Assembly (NCBI RefSeq): GCF_003731765.1
Contig: NZ_MOAL01000005.1
Coordinates: forward strand, 62,001-126,000
Direction: 5' to 3'
DNA: 64,000 nt
DNA from: Pseudomonas chlororaphis
GTDB lineage: Bacteria; Pseudomonadota; Gammaproteobacteria; Pseudomonadales; Pseudomonadaceae
The notes under the pieces were generated by a model. The model was not told where the DNA came from. It saw nothing but the letters and a program-made list of their open reading frames with translations, and searched no databases. The stretch's first letter is position 1. The number at the start of each line of letters is the position of its first letter. Shown here one piece after another: positions 25,286-34,360 of the stretch. The translations under genes were made by a program, and so were the position numbers.

Positions 25286-25972
25286 TCAATCGATCAGGTA
25301 GTAATCGCGTCCTTCGACCTGGCCCCTGCGCAGAGGGTTCCGCGTGCAGTACGGGGCGTAGGCGGCGTCGACGAAGCGATACATCAGGTGTTCGTCGCGT
25401 CCCTTGGGAATCCCCAGGCGCGTGGTCTGGATGATCGTGCCGATCGGTTCACCGATGTCTTCGACCCAGAGCGCTTCGTGGTCGAAACGCTTGGCATCCC
25501 AGGCCGGAACCTTGAGCCCCAGGGCTTTGCACAGCAGGGTTTGCCCGGCGCACAGCTTGTGTTCGGGGCGCGGCTGGCCGCGGGCGTCCGGGTTGTTCGA
25601 GAGCATGTACGTCAGGCTGGCGGGGCCGGAAAAGGCGTCGACCCAGGGGTAGCCCGACTTGATCAGGACCGCATTGCCCGGGCCTTGGGCGCTGAAGTTC
25701 AGGGAGTCGCCACCGCGGGCGTAATACATATAGATGTGGCCGCCATCCAGAAACAAAGCCTTACGTTTTTCTGTGTAGCCGAGGGAAGCGTGGCTGCCTT
25801 TTTCCTCGCAGTAATAGGCTTCGGTCTCGATAATGCGCGCCGCCAGCCATAGATCGCCGACCTTGTGGCGGATGATCTTGCCGAGCAGTTCCCGGGCCAC
25901 GCGCTGAGCATCACGGTCGAAAAAGCAGTCAGGCAGGGCTGTGGGCCGTTTCGCGGTGGTCAGATTGGGCAT
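25286..25972 (-). CDS. mpg: DNA-3-methyladenine glycosylase (AAG/MPG type)
   Basis: A 228-residue base-excision repair enzyme that removes 3-methyladenine, hypoxanthine and related bases. The fold of human AAG is shown by A-R-E-L-L-G-K, then R-I-I-E-T-E-A-Y (the E-x-E-A-Y block with the general base), the R-G-G-D segment and V-L-I-K. It stands next to the DedA-PAP2 gene on the same strand, with a gap of 61 bases, and is divergent from proA. Confidence 0.95.
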   Translation of the reverse strand: MPNLTTAKRPTALPDCFFDRDAQRVARELLGKIIRHKVGDLWLAARIIETEAYYCEEKGSHASLGYTEKRKALFLDGGHIYMYYARGGDSLNFSAQGPGNAVLIKSGYPWVDAFSGPASLTYMLSNNPDARGQPRPEHKLCAGQTLLCKALGLKVPAWDAKRFDHEALWVEDIGEPIGTIIQTTRLGIPKGRDEHLMYRFVDAAYAPYCTRNPLRRGQVEGRDYYLID

Positions 25973-26105
25973 GGTGGTGAAGGGTTGTGGCGGAAATGGG
26001 GCGGAATCATAGCAACTCCAGGCTTAAACCACCCTTAACGCTCGGTATTTGCACTCCATTTCGACCATCCGCCTGTGACCGCTGTCCGTGGACGGGCGCG
26101 ACAGC

Positions 26106-26111
26106 TATAAT
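26106..26111 (+). promoter_or_regulatory. -10 element upstream of proA
   Basis: TATAAT lies 36 bases before the proA start codon. The -35 is weak. It would drive the long rightward cluster beginning with proA. Confidence 0.45.
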
Positions 26112-26147
26112 CAGCAGCTTTCCTCTTTGCCAAGACCACACCAGACC

Positions 26148-27413
26148 ATGACTGAGTCCGTTCTTGACTACATGACCCGTTTGGGTCGCGCTGCCCGCGA
26201 AGCTTCCCGGGTGATCGCCCGTGCCACCACCGTGCAGAAAAACCGCGCGCTGCTGGCTGCTGCCGATGCATTGGACGCCGCTCGACCCGAGCTGACGGCG
26301 GCCAATGAGCTGGACCTGGCCAACGGCCGGGCCAATGGTCTGGAACCCGCTTTGCTGGATCGCCTGGCGCTGACCCCGGCGCGTATCGACGACATGATCG
26401 AGGGCCTGCGTCAGGTGGCGAAGCTGCCTGACCCCATCGGTGAAATCCGCGACATGCGTTATCTGCCTTCGGGTATCCAGGTGGGCAAGATGCGCGTGCC
26501 CCTGGGGGTGATCGGCATCATCTACGAGTCCCGTCCGAACGTGACCATCGATGCGGCTAGCCTGTGCCTGAAGTCAGGCAATGCCACCATCCTGCGTGGC
26601 GGTTCCGAGGCGATCAATTCCAACCGCGCCATTGCCCTGTGCATCCAGCAGGGCCTGGCCGTGGCCGACCTGCCGGCCGAGGTGGTGCAAGTGGTGGAAA
26701 CCACTGACCGCGCCGCTGTCGGTGCACTGATCACCATGCCGGAGTTCGTCGACGTCATCGTGCCTCGTGGCGGCAAAAGCCTGATCGAGCGCGTCAGCCG
26801 CGACGCCAAGGTACCGGTGATCAAGCACCTGGATGGCGTCTGCCACGTATTTATCGACGTTGCGGCGGACTTGGACAAGGCGATTCGTATCGCCGACAAC
26901 GCCAAGACCCACCGTTACGCCCCCTGCAACACCATGGAGACCCTGCTGGTTCACGCCAGCATCGCCGAGCGTGTACTGCCGCCATTGGCCGCGATTTATC
27001 GCGACAAGGGCGTGGAGTTGCGCGGCTGCCCGCAAACCCGCGCCATCCTCGGTGTTGGCGTGCTGGAGGCCACGGAAGAGGACTGGCGCACCGAGTACAC
27101 GGCGCCGATCCTGTCGATCCGTGTACTGGACAGCCTCGATCAGGCGATCGAGCACATCAACACCTATGGTTCCCACCATACGGACGCCATCGTCACTGAA
27201 AACTTCAGTGATGCCCGGCGCTTCCTCAATGAAGTGGATTCCAGTTCGGTCATGGTCAATGCCTCGACCCGTTTTGCCGATGGCTTCGAATACGGCCTGG
27301 GCGCGGAAATCGGCATTTCCACCGACAAGTTGCATGCCCGTGGCCCGGTAGGCCTGGAAGGGCTGACCAGCGAGAAGTACGTGGTCTTCGGCGACGGTCA
27401 CGTGCGCACTTGA
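26148..27413 (+). CDS. proA: Gamma-glutamyl phosphate reductase
   Basis: A 421-residue aldehyde-dehydrogenase-fold enzyme making glutamate 5-semialdehyde, the second step of proline synthesis. The catalytic cysteine is C260 in H-R-Y-A-P-C-N-T-M-E-T. The P-R-G-G-K-S-L-I and S-S-V-M-V-N-A-S-T-R-F-A-D-G blocks are diagnostic of ProA. The ATG at 26148 is used; the longer frame from 26088 adds a non-family tail. Its stop shares one base with the nadD start (TGATG), so nadD is translationally coupled. Confidence 0.98.
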   Translation: MTESVLDYMTRLGRAAREASRVIARATTVQKNRALLAAADALDAARPELTAANELDLANGRANGLEPALLDRLALTPARIDDMIEGLRQVAKLPDPIGEIRDMRYLPSGIQVGKMRVPLGVIGIIYESRPNVTIDAASLCLKSGNATILRGGSEAINSNRAIALCIQQGLAVADLPAEVVQVVETTDRAAVGALITMPEFVDVIVPRGGKSLIERVSRDAKVPVIKHLDGVCHVFIDVAADLDKAIRIADNAKTHRYAPCNTMETLLVHASIAERVLPPLAAIYRDKGVELRGCPQTRAILGVGVLEATEEDWRTEYTAPILSIRVLDSLDQAIEHINTYGSHHTDAIVTENFSDARRFLNEVDSSSVMVNASTRFADGFEYGLGAEIGISTDKLHARGPVGLEGLTSEKYVVFGDGHVRT

Positions 27414-28057
27414 TGGGCAAACGCATCGGTCTGCTGGGCGGTACTTTCGATCCTGTGCACATCGGCCACTTGCGCGGTGCGCTGGAAGTCGCCGAATCCA
27501 TGAATCTCGATGAGCTGCGCCTGGCACCCAGTGCCAGGCCGCCTCATCGGGATATGCCGCAGGTGTCGGCGCTGGATCGCCTGGCGATGGTCGAATGTGC
27601 GGTGGCGGGTGTGGCCCCTCTGGTGGTGGATGCCCGTGAGCTGCAGCGGGACAAGCCGTCCTACACGATCGACACCCTGGAACTGATGCGGGCCGAACTG
27701 GCCGCGGATGACCAGTTGTTCTTGTTACTGGGCTGGGACGCATTTTGCGGCCTGCCCACCTGGCATCGCTGGGAAGAGTTGCTCCAGCATTGCCACATCC
27801 TGGTGCTGCAACGCCCGGATGCCGATAGCGAACCGCCGGATGCCTTGCGCAACCTGCTGGCGGCGCGCTCGGAGAGTGATCCATTGGCCCTCAAGGGGCC
27901 GAGCGGACAGATTGCATTCGTCTGGCAGACCCCGCTTGCGGTGTCCGCCACCCAGATCCGTCAACTGCTGGCCAGCGGTAAGTCGGTACGTTTCCTGGTG
28001 CCTGACGCGGTCCTGGCCTACATCGATGCGCACGGACTTTACCGTGCGTCGAACTGA
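27413..28057 (+). CDS. nadD: Nicotinate-mononucleotide adenylyltransferase
   Basis: A 214-residue enzyme making nicotinic acid adenine dinucleotide, the step before NAD. The nucleotidyltransferase signature G-G-T-F-D-P-V-H-I-G-H runs from residue 9 to 19, and the S-x-T-x-I-R region near the C-terminus appears as S-A-T-Q-I-R. The ATG overlaps the proA stop by one base. Gene order proA-nadD-rsfS-rlmH is the usual pseudomonad order. Confidence 0.97.
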   Translation: MGKRIGLLGGTFDPVHIGHLRGALEVAESMNLDELRLAPSARPPHRDMPQVSALDRLAMVECAVAGVAPLVVDARELQRDKPSYTIDTLELMRAELAADDQLFLLLGWDAFCGLPTWHRWEELLQHCHILVLQRPDADSEPPDALRNLLAARSESDPLALKGPSGQIAFVWQTPLAVSATQIRQLLASGKSVRFLVPDAVLAYIDAHGLYRASN

Positions 28058-28127
28058 AAAGGCGCGCTTGAAAGCACGAATAGTCGTGTATTGAAGCGCC
28101 CGAACATACGAGCAAAACGAGTTTTAT

Positions 28128-28622
28128 ATGACGAACAACGACGTAAGCAAAGTTAAGCGTAAAGGCACGTTCAAGAGTGCCCCGCTGCCGGAAAAAGTCA
28201 TCAGCGGCGAGCCCCTGAAGGGTGAAGCGCTGGTCAAGGTTGCTGTAGCCGCCCTGGAAGACGTCAAGGCCCAGGACGTGCTGGTGATTGATGTCCGTGA
28301 AAAGCAAAGCATCACTGATTACATGATCATCGCCACCGGTACCTCCAACCGCCAGATCGGCGCGATGCTGGACAAGGTCCGCGAAGCCGTGAAGGCCCTG
28401 GGCGTCAAGCCGTTGGGTGAAGAAGGCAAGGGCGACAGCGACTGGGTGCTGTTGGACATGGACGACGTGATCGTCCACATGATGACCTCCAACGCCCGTC
28501 AGTTCTACGACCTGGAGCGCCTGTGGGAAGGTGCCGAGCAGAGCCGTGCCGCTGATGGCAAGCACCACAGCCCTGAGGTCGGTCACGAGCATTTCAACAA
28601 GCTCAACAAAGACCAGGAATAA
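28128..28622 (+). CDS. rsfS: Ribosomal silencing factor RsfS
   Basis: A 164-residue protein that binds L14 of the 50S subunit and blocks subunit joining in slow growth. The family domain starts near residue 33 (L-V-K-V-A-V-A-A-L-E-D), with D-V-R-E-K-Q-S-I-T-D-Y-M-I-I-A-T-G-T-S-N-R-Q-I and G-D-S-D-W-V-L-L-D-M-D-D-V-I-V-H. Both ends go beyond the family core of roughly 105-120 residues: about 30 lysine-rich residues at the N-terminus and a H-H-S-P-E-V-G-H tail. A later start is possible but no other Met precedes the domain. Confidence 0.95.
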   Translation: MTNNDVSKVKRKGTFKSAPLPEKVISGEPLKGEALVKVAVAALEDVKAQDVLVIDVREKQSITDYMIIATGTSNRQIGAMLDKVREAVKALGVKPLGEEGKGDSDWVLLDMDDVIVHMMTSNARQFYDLERLWEGAEQSRAADGKHHSPEVGHEHFNKLNKDQE

Positions 28623-28631
28623 GGAACGGCT

Positions 28632-29099
28632 GTGCGCCTGCGCCTGATTGCTGTCGGTTCGCGCATGCCCAAGTGGGTGGAGGAGGGTTGGCATGAATAT
28701 GCCAAGCGTCTGCCATCCGAACTGGCGTTGGAACTGGTGGAAATACCGCTCAATACCCGTGGCAAGAATGCCGACGTGGCGCGTTTCATCCGCCAGGAAG
28801 GCGAAGCCATGCTGGCCAAGGTCGGGCCCGGCGAGCGCATCGTGACCCTTGAGGTTCACGGCAAGCCCTGGAGCACCGAGCAGTTGGCGGTGGAACTGGA
28901 TCGCTGGCGCCTGGATTCGCGCACGGTGAACTTCATGGTCGGTGGCCCGGAAGGGCTGGCGCCGGAAGTCTGTGCCCGGGCCGATCAGCGCTGGTCGCTG
29001 TCGCCGCTGACCCTGCCCCACCCGCTGGTGCGGATCCTGATCGGTGAACAGCTGTATCGCGCCTGGACAGTTCTGTCCGGGCACCCTTACCACAAGTAG
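28632..29099 (+). CDS. rlmH: 23S rRNA (pseudouridine1915-N3)-methyltransferase
   Basis: A 155-residue SPOUT methyltransferase that modifies pseudouridine 1915 in helix 69 of mature 70S ribosomes. The GTG start at 28632 is preceded by a purine-rich AAGGAA. Typical blocks are I-A-V-G-x-R-M-P at the start, F-M-V-G-G-P-E-G-L with the knot loop near 103-111, and S-L-S-P-L-T-L-P-H-P-L-V-R-I-L at the C-terminus. It follows rsfS by nine bases. Confidence 0.97.
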   Translation: MRLRLIAVGSRMPKWVEEGWHEYAKRLPSELALELVEIPLNTRGKNADVARFIRQEGEAMLAKVGPGERIVTLEVHGKPWSTEQLAVELDRWRLDSRTVNFMVGGPEGLAPEVCARADQRWSLSPLTLPHPLVRILIGEQLYRAWTVLSGHPYHK

Positions 29100-29111
29100 C
29101 CCGCGCCCCTA

Positions 29112-31007
29112 ATGTCTCAGCCGATCCGCATCAAGGACCACGAAAAAGACGCCCGTCTGGTGCGTGGCCGCGTCGTGTTCGGCGCCATTGCGGTGGTGTG
29201 CCTGATTGGGGTGCTGATCGCGCGCCTGTATTACCTGCAGGTGATCCAGTACGAGTACCACTCGACGTTGTCGGAGAACAATCGGGTGCACGTGCAGCCG
29301 ATTCCGCCGACCCGTGGCCTGATCTTCGACCGTAATGGTGTGGTGATTGCGGACAACCGGCCGAGCTTCAGCCTGAGCATGACCCGAGAGCGTTCCGGCG
29401 ACTGGCAGCAGGTGCTCGACGTGATTGTCGAGGTGCTGGAGCTGACGCCGGAAGACCGCGTGCTGTTCGAGAAGCGTATGAAACAGGGGCGCCGGCCGTT
29501 CGAGCCGGTGCCGATCCTGTTCGAGCTGACCGAGGAGCAGATCGCCCGCATTGCGGTGAATCAGTTCCGTCTGCCCGGTGTCGAGGTGGTGGCGCAGTTG
29601 GTGCGGCATTACCCCCAGGGTGCGCACTTTGCTCACTCGGTGGGTTACATGGGGCGGATCAACGAGAAAGAGCTGAAGACCCTCGATCCCGTCAATTACA
29701 GCGGCACCCACCACATCGGCAAGACCGGCATCGAGCGTTTCTACGAGCCGGAGCTGCACGGGCAGGTGGGTTACGAGGAAGTCGAGACCAACGCCCGTGG
29801 CCGGGTACTGCGGGTGCTCAAGCGCACCGATCCGATTCCCGGCAAGGACATTGTCCTGAGCTTGGACATCAAGCTGCAGGAAGCGGCCGAGCTGGCCCTG
29901 GGTGGGCGGCGTGGCGCGGTGGTGGCACTGGACCCGAGCACCGGTGAAGTACTGGCGATGGTCAGCCAGCCGAGTTTCGACCCCAACCTGTTCGTCACCG
30001 GCATCAGCTTCAAGGCGTATGCCGAACTGCGCGACTCCATCGACCGGCCGCTGTTCAACCGCGTGCTGCGCGGTCTGTATCCGCCAGGTTCGACCATCAA
30101 GCCGGCGGTGGCGATTGCCGGCCTGGATGCCGGGGTGGTCACGGCGTCGACGCGGGTGTACGACCCGGGCTACTACCAATTGCCCAATTACGACCACAAG
30201 TACCGAAACTGGAACCGCACCGGTGACGGCTATGTCGATCTGGACACCGCGATCATGCGCTCCAACGACACCTATTTTTATGACCTGGCCCACAAGCTGG
30301 GGATTGATCGCCTGTCGGCCTACATGAACAAGTTCGGCATCGGCCAGAAGGTTTCCCTGGATATGTTCGAAGAGTCCCCGGGGCTGATGCCGTCCCGGGA
30401 GTGGAAGCGTGCCACCCGGCGTCAGGCCTGGTTCCCGGGGGAGACGCTGATTCTCGGGATCGGCCAGGGCTACATGCAATCCACGCCGCTGCAACTGGCC
30501 CAGGCCACGGCCCTGGTGGCCAATAAAGGCAAATGGAACCGCCCGCACCTGGCCAAGACCATCGAAGGCGAGAAGCCGGTGGACCACAACCCGATTGCCG
30601 ACATCATCCTGCGTGATCCGTCGGACTGGACGAAGGTCAATCATGGCATGCAGCAGGTGATGCACGGTGCCCGCGGTACCGCGCGCAAAGCGTCGATCGG
30701 TGCCCAGTACCGCATCGCCGGCAAAAGCGGTACCGCTCAGGTGGTCGCGATCAAGCAGGGCGAGAAGTACGACCGCACCAAGGTCCAGGAACGCCACCGC
30801 GACCACGCCCTGTTCGTCGGCTTCGCCCCGGCGGATAACCCGAAAATCGTGGTCTCGGTGATGGTCGAGAACGGTGAGTCGGGTTCCGGTGTGGCGGCTC
30901 CGGTGGTTCGTCAGGTCATGGATGCCTGGCTGCTCGGCCAGGACGGCCTGATCAAACCCGAGTTCGGCAGCCCTATCAGCGCGGAGGCTACGGCCCGTGA
31001 AGAGTAA
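29112..31007 (+). CDS. mrdA: Penicillin-binding protein 2 (elongasome transpeptidase)
   Basis: A 631-residue class B PBP with one N-terminal membrane segment (about residues 22-44). It cross-links new peptidoglycan during cell elongation with RodA. The transpeptidase motifs are S327-T-I-K330, S384-N-D386 and K538-S-G540-T. Residues 45-250 form the PBP dimerisation region with R-G-L-I-F-D-R-N-G. The rodA start lies eleven bases before the mrdA stop, so the pair is coupled, as usual. Confidence 0.98.
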   Translation: MSQPIRIKDHEKDARLVRGRVVFGAIAVVCLIGVLIARLYYLQVIQYEYHSTLSENNRVHVQPIPPTRGLIFDRNGVVIADNRPSFSLSMTRERSGDWQQVLDVIVEVLELTPEDRVLFEKRMKQGRRPFEPVPILFELTEEQIARIAVNQFRLPGVEVVAQLVRHYPQGAHFAHSVGYMGRINEKELKTLDPVNYSGTHHIGKTGIERFYEPELHGQVGYEEVETNARGRVLRVLKRTDPIPGKDIVLSLDIKLQEAAELALGGRRGAVVALDPSTGEVLAMVSQPSFDPNLFVTGISFKAYAELRDSIDRPLFNRVLRGLYPPGSTIKPAVAIAGLDAGVVTASTRVYDPGYYQLPNYDHKYRNWNRTGDGYVDLDTAIMRSNDTYFYDLAHKLGIDRLSAYMNKFGIGQKVSLDMFEESPGLMPSREWKRATRRQAWFPGETLILGIGQGYMQSTPLQLAQATALVANKGKWNRPHLAKTIEGEKPVDHNPIADIILRDPSDWTKVNHGMQQVMHGARGTARKASIGAQYRIAGKSGTAQVVAIKQGEKYDRTKVQERHRDHALFVGFAPADNPKIVVSVMVENGESGSGVAAPVVRQVMDAWLLGQDGLIKPEFGSPISAEATAREE

Positions 31008-32142
31008 TTTCGATCGCATCCTCTCCAGCGAGGATGTGATGCGTCGCCGCGCGACGCTGTTGCAACGCATGCACATCGATGGACCGTTGCTGGTCCTGTT
31101 GCTGACCCTGGCGGCAGGCAGCCTGTTTGTCCTCTATTCGGCTAGTGGCAAAAGCTGGGACTTGCTGGCCAAGCAGGCCACGTCCTTCGGTATCGGCCTG
31201 GTCTCAATGGTGGTCATCGCGCAGTTCGAACCGCGCTTCATGGCGCGCTGGGTGCCCCTGGCCTACGTGTTCGGCGTGGTGTTGCTGGTGGTGGTGGACG
31301 TCATGGGCCACAACGCCATGGGCGCGACCCGCTGGATCAATATCCCCGGGGTCATTCGCTTCCAGCCGTCGGAATTCATGAAGATCATCATGCCGGCGAC
31401 CATTGCCTGGTACCTGGCCAAGCGCACCTTGCCGCCCCAGCTCAAGCATGTGGGCATCAGCCTGGCGTTGATCGGTATTCCCTTTATCCTCATCGTGCGC
31501 CAGCCGGACCTCGGTACCGGCCTGCTGATTCTTGCCGGCGGCGCCTTCGTGCTGTTCATGGGTGGCCTGCGCTGGCGCTGGATCCTCAGCGTGCTGGCGG
31601 CGGCCGTGCCGGTGGCGGTGGCCATGTGGTTCTTTGTCATGCACGACTATCAGAAGCAGCGGGTGCTGACGTTCCTCGATCCGGAAAGCGATCCGCTGGG
31701 CACGGGCTGGAACATCATTCAGTCCAAGGCCGCCATCGGTTCCGGCGGTGTCTTCGGCAAAGGCTGGTTGCTGGGGACCCAGTCCCACCTGGACTTCCTG
31801 CCAGAGAGCCACACCGACTTTATTATTGCGGTCATGGGCGAGGAGTTCGGCCTGGTAGGCATTTGCGCGCTGTTGCTGATCTACCTGTTGCTGATCGGCC
31901 GTGGCCTGGTGATCACGGCCCAGGCGCAGACGTTGTTCGGCAAACTGCTCGCCGGTGCCCTGACCATGACGTTTTTTGTTTACGTTTTCGTCAACATCGG
32001 TATGGTCAGTGGCCTGTTGCCGGTTGTGGGGGTTCCGTTGCCGTTCATTAGCTACGGAGGAACTTCGTTGGTGACACTACTGTCAGCGTTTGGGGTTTTG
32101 ATGTCGATCCATACCCATCGCAAGTGGATCGCGCAGGTTTGA
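30997..32142 (+). CDS. rodA: RodA peptidoglycan glycosyltransferase
   Basis: A 381-residue SEDS protein with ten membrane segments. It polymerises glycan strands in the elongasome with PBP2. The start is a GTG at 30997, overlapping mrdA by eleven bases; no later Met gives a complete family N-terminus. The conserved W-x-x-Q (here W-D-L-L-A-K-Q) near residue 51, F-Q-P-S-E-F-M-K, R-Q-P-D-L-G-T, and G-x-x-x-P-F-I-S-Y-G-G-T-S-L are clear. The putative catalytic aspartate is the D in R-Q-P-D-L-G. Confidence 0.97.
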   Translation: MKSNFDRILSSEDVMRRRATLLQRMHIDGPLLVLLLTLAAGSLFVLYSASGKSWDLLAKQATSFGIGLVSMVVIAQFEPRFMARWVPLAYVFGVVLLVVVDVMGHNAMGATRWINIPGVIRFQPSEFMKIIMPATIAWYLAKRTLPPQLKHVGISLALIGIPFILIVRQPDLGTGLLILAGGAFVLFMGGLRWRWILSVLAAAVPVAVAMWFFVMHDYQKQRVLTFLDPESDPLGTGWNIIQSKAAIGSGGVFGKGWLLGTQSHLDFLPESHTDFIIAVMGEEFGLVGICALLLIYLLLIGRGLVITAQAQTLFGKLLAGALTMTFFVYVFVNIGMVSGLLPVVGVPLPFISYGGTSLVTLLSAFGVLMSIHTHRKWIAQV

Positions 32143-32159
32143 TTAAGGTGAAGAATTCA

Positions 32160-33170
32160 ATGCAAGCAGTGCGTGGCTGGGCCGCTCGGTACACACCGTG
32201 GGTCGGTCTGGTAGGCATCCTGGGTGCAACGCAGCACGCGTTGGCCGGCGAATACGAAGGTTCGCCGCAAGTGGCCGAGTTCGTTGGCGAGATGACCCGC
32301 GACTACGGTTTCGCCGGTGAGCAGCTGATGGGGGTGTTCCGCGAGGCTGAGCGCAAACAGGCGATCCTCGATGCGATTTCCCGTCCGGCTGAGCGGGTCA
32401 AGCAGTGGAAAGAATACCGCCCGATGTTCATCACCGACGCGCGCATTGCCCGTGGGGTGGACTTCTGGCGTCAGCACGAGGCCGTATTGGCCCGTGCCGA
32501 ACAGGAATACGGCGTTCCGGCCCAGGTGATTGTGTCGATCATCGGCGTTGAGACCTTTTTTGGCCGCAATACTGGCAATTATCGGGTGATCGACGCCTTG
32601 TCGACCCTGGGCTTCGATTACCCGCCGCGGGCCGAGTTCTTCCGTAAGGAACTGCGCGAGTTCCTGTTGCTGGCCCGTGAAGAGCAGGTCGACCCGCTGA
32701 CCCTCAAGGGCTCGTACGCCGGTGCCATGGGCTTGCCGCAATTCATGCCGAGCAGCTTTCGCGCCTACGCGGTGGATTTCGACGGTGATGGTCACATCAA
32801 TATCTGGACCAACCCGGACGATGCCATCGGCAGCGTTGCCAGTTACTTCAAGCGCCATGGCTGGGTCTCCGGGGAACCGGTGGTCAGCCGCGCCGATGTG
32901 CGAGGCGATCAAGTGGACGAAGGCCTGACCACGGGCATCGAGCCGACGAAAACCGTCGGGGAGTTGCGAGCCCTGGGCTGGTCGAGTCATGATGCGCTGC
33001 GCGATGATATGCCGGTCACCGCTTTCCGCCTGGAAGGTGACAACGGCCCGGAATACTGGATGGGCCTGAAGAATTTCTATGCGATCACTCGCTATAACCG
33101 CAGCGTGATGTACGCCATGGCCGTACATCAGTTGTCTGAACAGCTGGTCCAAGCACGGGGCGTCAAGTAA
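32160..33170 (+). CDS. mltB: Membrane-bound lytic murein transglycosylase B
   Basis: A 336-residue lytic transglycosylase family 3 enzyme that cleaves the glycan strand with formation of 1,6-anhydro-MurNAc. The N-terminus (hydrophobic 12-30, ending A-L-A-G) is a cleavable signal, not a lipobox, so it would be periplasmic. The catalytic glutamate is E131 in I-G-V-E-T-F-F-G. G-A-M-G-L-P-Q-F-M-P-S-S and V-D-F-D-G-D-G-H are the fold-typical metal or saccharide motifs. A GTG at 32148 is an alternative start. It overlaps rlpA by one base. Confidence 0.95.
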   Translation: MQAVRGWAARYTPWVGLVGILGATQHALAGEYEGSPQVAEFVGEMTRDYGFAGEQLMGVFREAERKQAILDAISRPAERVKQWKEYRPMFITDARIARGVDFWRQHEAVLARAEQEYGVPAQVIVSIIGVETFFGRNTGNYRVIDALSTLGFDYPPRAEFFRKELREFLLLAREEQVDPLTLKGSYAGAMGLPQFMPSSFRAYAVDFDGDGHINIWTNPDDAIGSVASYFKRHGWVSGEPVVSRADVRGDQVDEGLTTGIEPTKTVGELRALGWSSHDALRDDMPVTAFRLEGDNGPEYWMGLKNFYAITRYNRSVMYAMAVHQLSEQLVQARGVK

Positions 33171-34177
33171 TGCGGGCATCGCCAATTCACAAACCCCTGA
33201 AGCTGGTGGCTTTTGCCGCGTTGTCCTTGCTGGTGGTCAGTTGCTCGACGAGTCGGGCGCCGCAGCAGAAATCATCGACTGCGGTCCGTTCGGCCCCCGG
33301 TTTGGATATCAACCGCGCCCACAAAGACGGTGCGCCGTGGTGGGACGTCGATGTCTCGCGGATTCCCGACGCCACGCCGACCCTGCATACCGGTCCTTAT
33401 AAAGCCAACCCGTATACGGTGCTGGGCAAGACCTACTTCCCGATGGCCGAGTCCAAGAGCTACGTGGCTTCGGGCACGGCGTCCTGGTACGGCACCAAGT
33501 TCCATGGCCAGAACACCGCCAATGGCGAAGTCTACGACCTGTACGGCATGAGTGCCGCGCACAAGACCCTGCCGCTGCCGAGCTATGTCCGGGTGACCAA
33601 CCTGGACAACAACAAGACCGTGATTCTGCGGGTCAACGACCGTGGGCCGTTCTACTCTGACCGTATTATCGACCTGTCCTACGCCGCCGCGAAGAAGCTT
33701 GGTTATGCCGAGACCGGCACTGCCCGGGTCAAGGTCGAGGGCATCGACCCTCAGGAATGGTGGGCCCAACGTGGTCGTCCAGCGCCGTTGATGCTCAACG
33801 AACCCAAGGTGGCGCAGAACAGCGCGCCGACGGTAACGGCTTCGACCGGTACGGTTGAGCAATGGACGCCACCGCCCCAGCAGCATGCGGCCGCCGTCGT
33901 GCCGGTGCAGCTTGATACCAAGAAAAGCGCATCTGCCGCCTCTGGCCAGTATCTCCAGGTCGGCGCCTTCGCCAACCCGGACGCTGCCGAGCTGCTGCGT
34001 TCGAAACTCAGCGGGATGGTGAGCGCTCCGGTGTTTATCAGCTCGATCGTGCGCAACCAACAGACCCTGCATCGGGTGCGCCTGGGGCCGTTTGGTACGC
34101 CGGGTGAGGCTCAGCAAGCGCAGAACAGTGTGCGCCTGGCCAACCTGGGGCAACCGAGCGTGGTCACTGCTGAGTAA
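33170..34177 (+). CDS. rlpA: RlpA septal/lateral lytic transglycosylase lipoprotein
   Basis: A 335-residue outer-membrane lipoprotein with lipobox L-V-V-S-C25. The double-psi beta-barrel domain (about 97-195) has the A-S-W-Y-G-x-K-F-H-G motif and V-N-D-R-G-P-F with the catalytic aspartate. In P. aeruginosa RlpA is a lytic transglycosylase that prefers naked glycan. Residues 262-335 are a SPOR domain (Y-L-Q-V-G-A-F onwards), which binds denuded glycan at the division septum. The start ATG shares one base with the mltB stop. The linker 205-255 is proline- and alanine-rich. Confidence 0.96.
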   Translation: MRASPIHKPLKLVAFAALSLLVVSCSTSRAPQQKSSTAVRSAPGLDINRAHKDGAPWWDVDVSRIPDATPTLHTGPYKANPYTVLGKTYFPMAESKSYVASGTASWYGTKFHGQNTANGEVYDLYGMSAAHKTLPLPSYVRVTNLDNNKTVILRVNDRGPFYSDRIIDLSYAAAKKLGYAETGTARVKVEGIDPQEWWAQRGRPAPLMLNEPKVAQNSAPTVTASTGTVEQWTPPPQQHAAAVVPVQLDTKKSASAASGQYLQVGAFANPDAAELLRSKLSGMVSAPVFISSIVRNQQTLHRVRLGPFGTPGEAQQAQNSVRLANLGQPSVVTAE

Positions 34178-34286
34178 CTACTCTGAAAATTTAGGGTTCG
34201 CCTGCAGTATTGCGGGGTGGACCCAAGTTGTTGGCTCGCCGAACAACAAAAGCCCGGCAAGGGTCTGAGTGAACAACTGAATACGT

Positions 34287-34308
34287 GACAGCCTTTTAGC
34301 CGGCTGTC
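34287..34308 (+). terminator. Hairpin between rlpA and dacA
   Basis: Arms GACAGCC (34287-34293) and GGCTGTC (34302-34308) with an 8-base loop, followed within ten bases by TTTT. It may partly terminate transcription from rlpA, or lie in the dacA leader. Confidence 0.4.
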
Positions 34309-34360
34309 TGAATAGTTTTGCCCGTCAGGGCAAGTTTCCATTAGCAACTTCGAGAGACGG

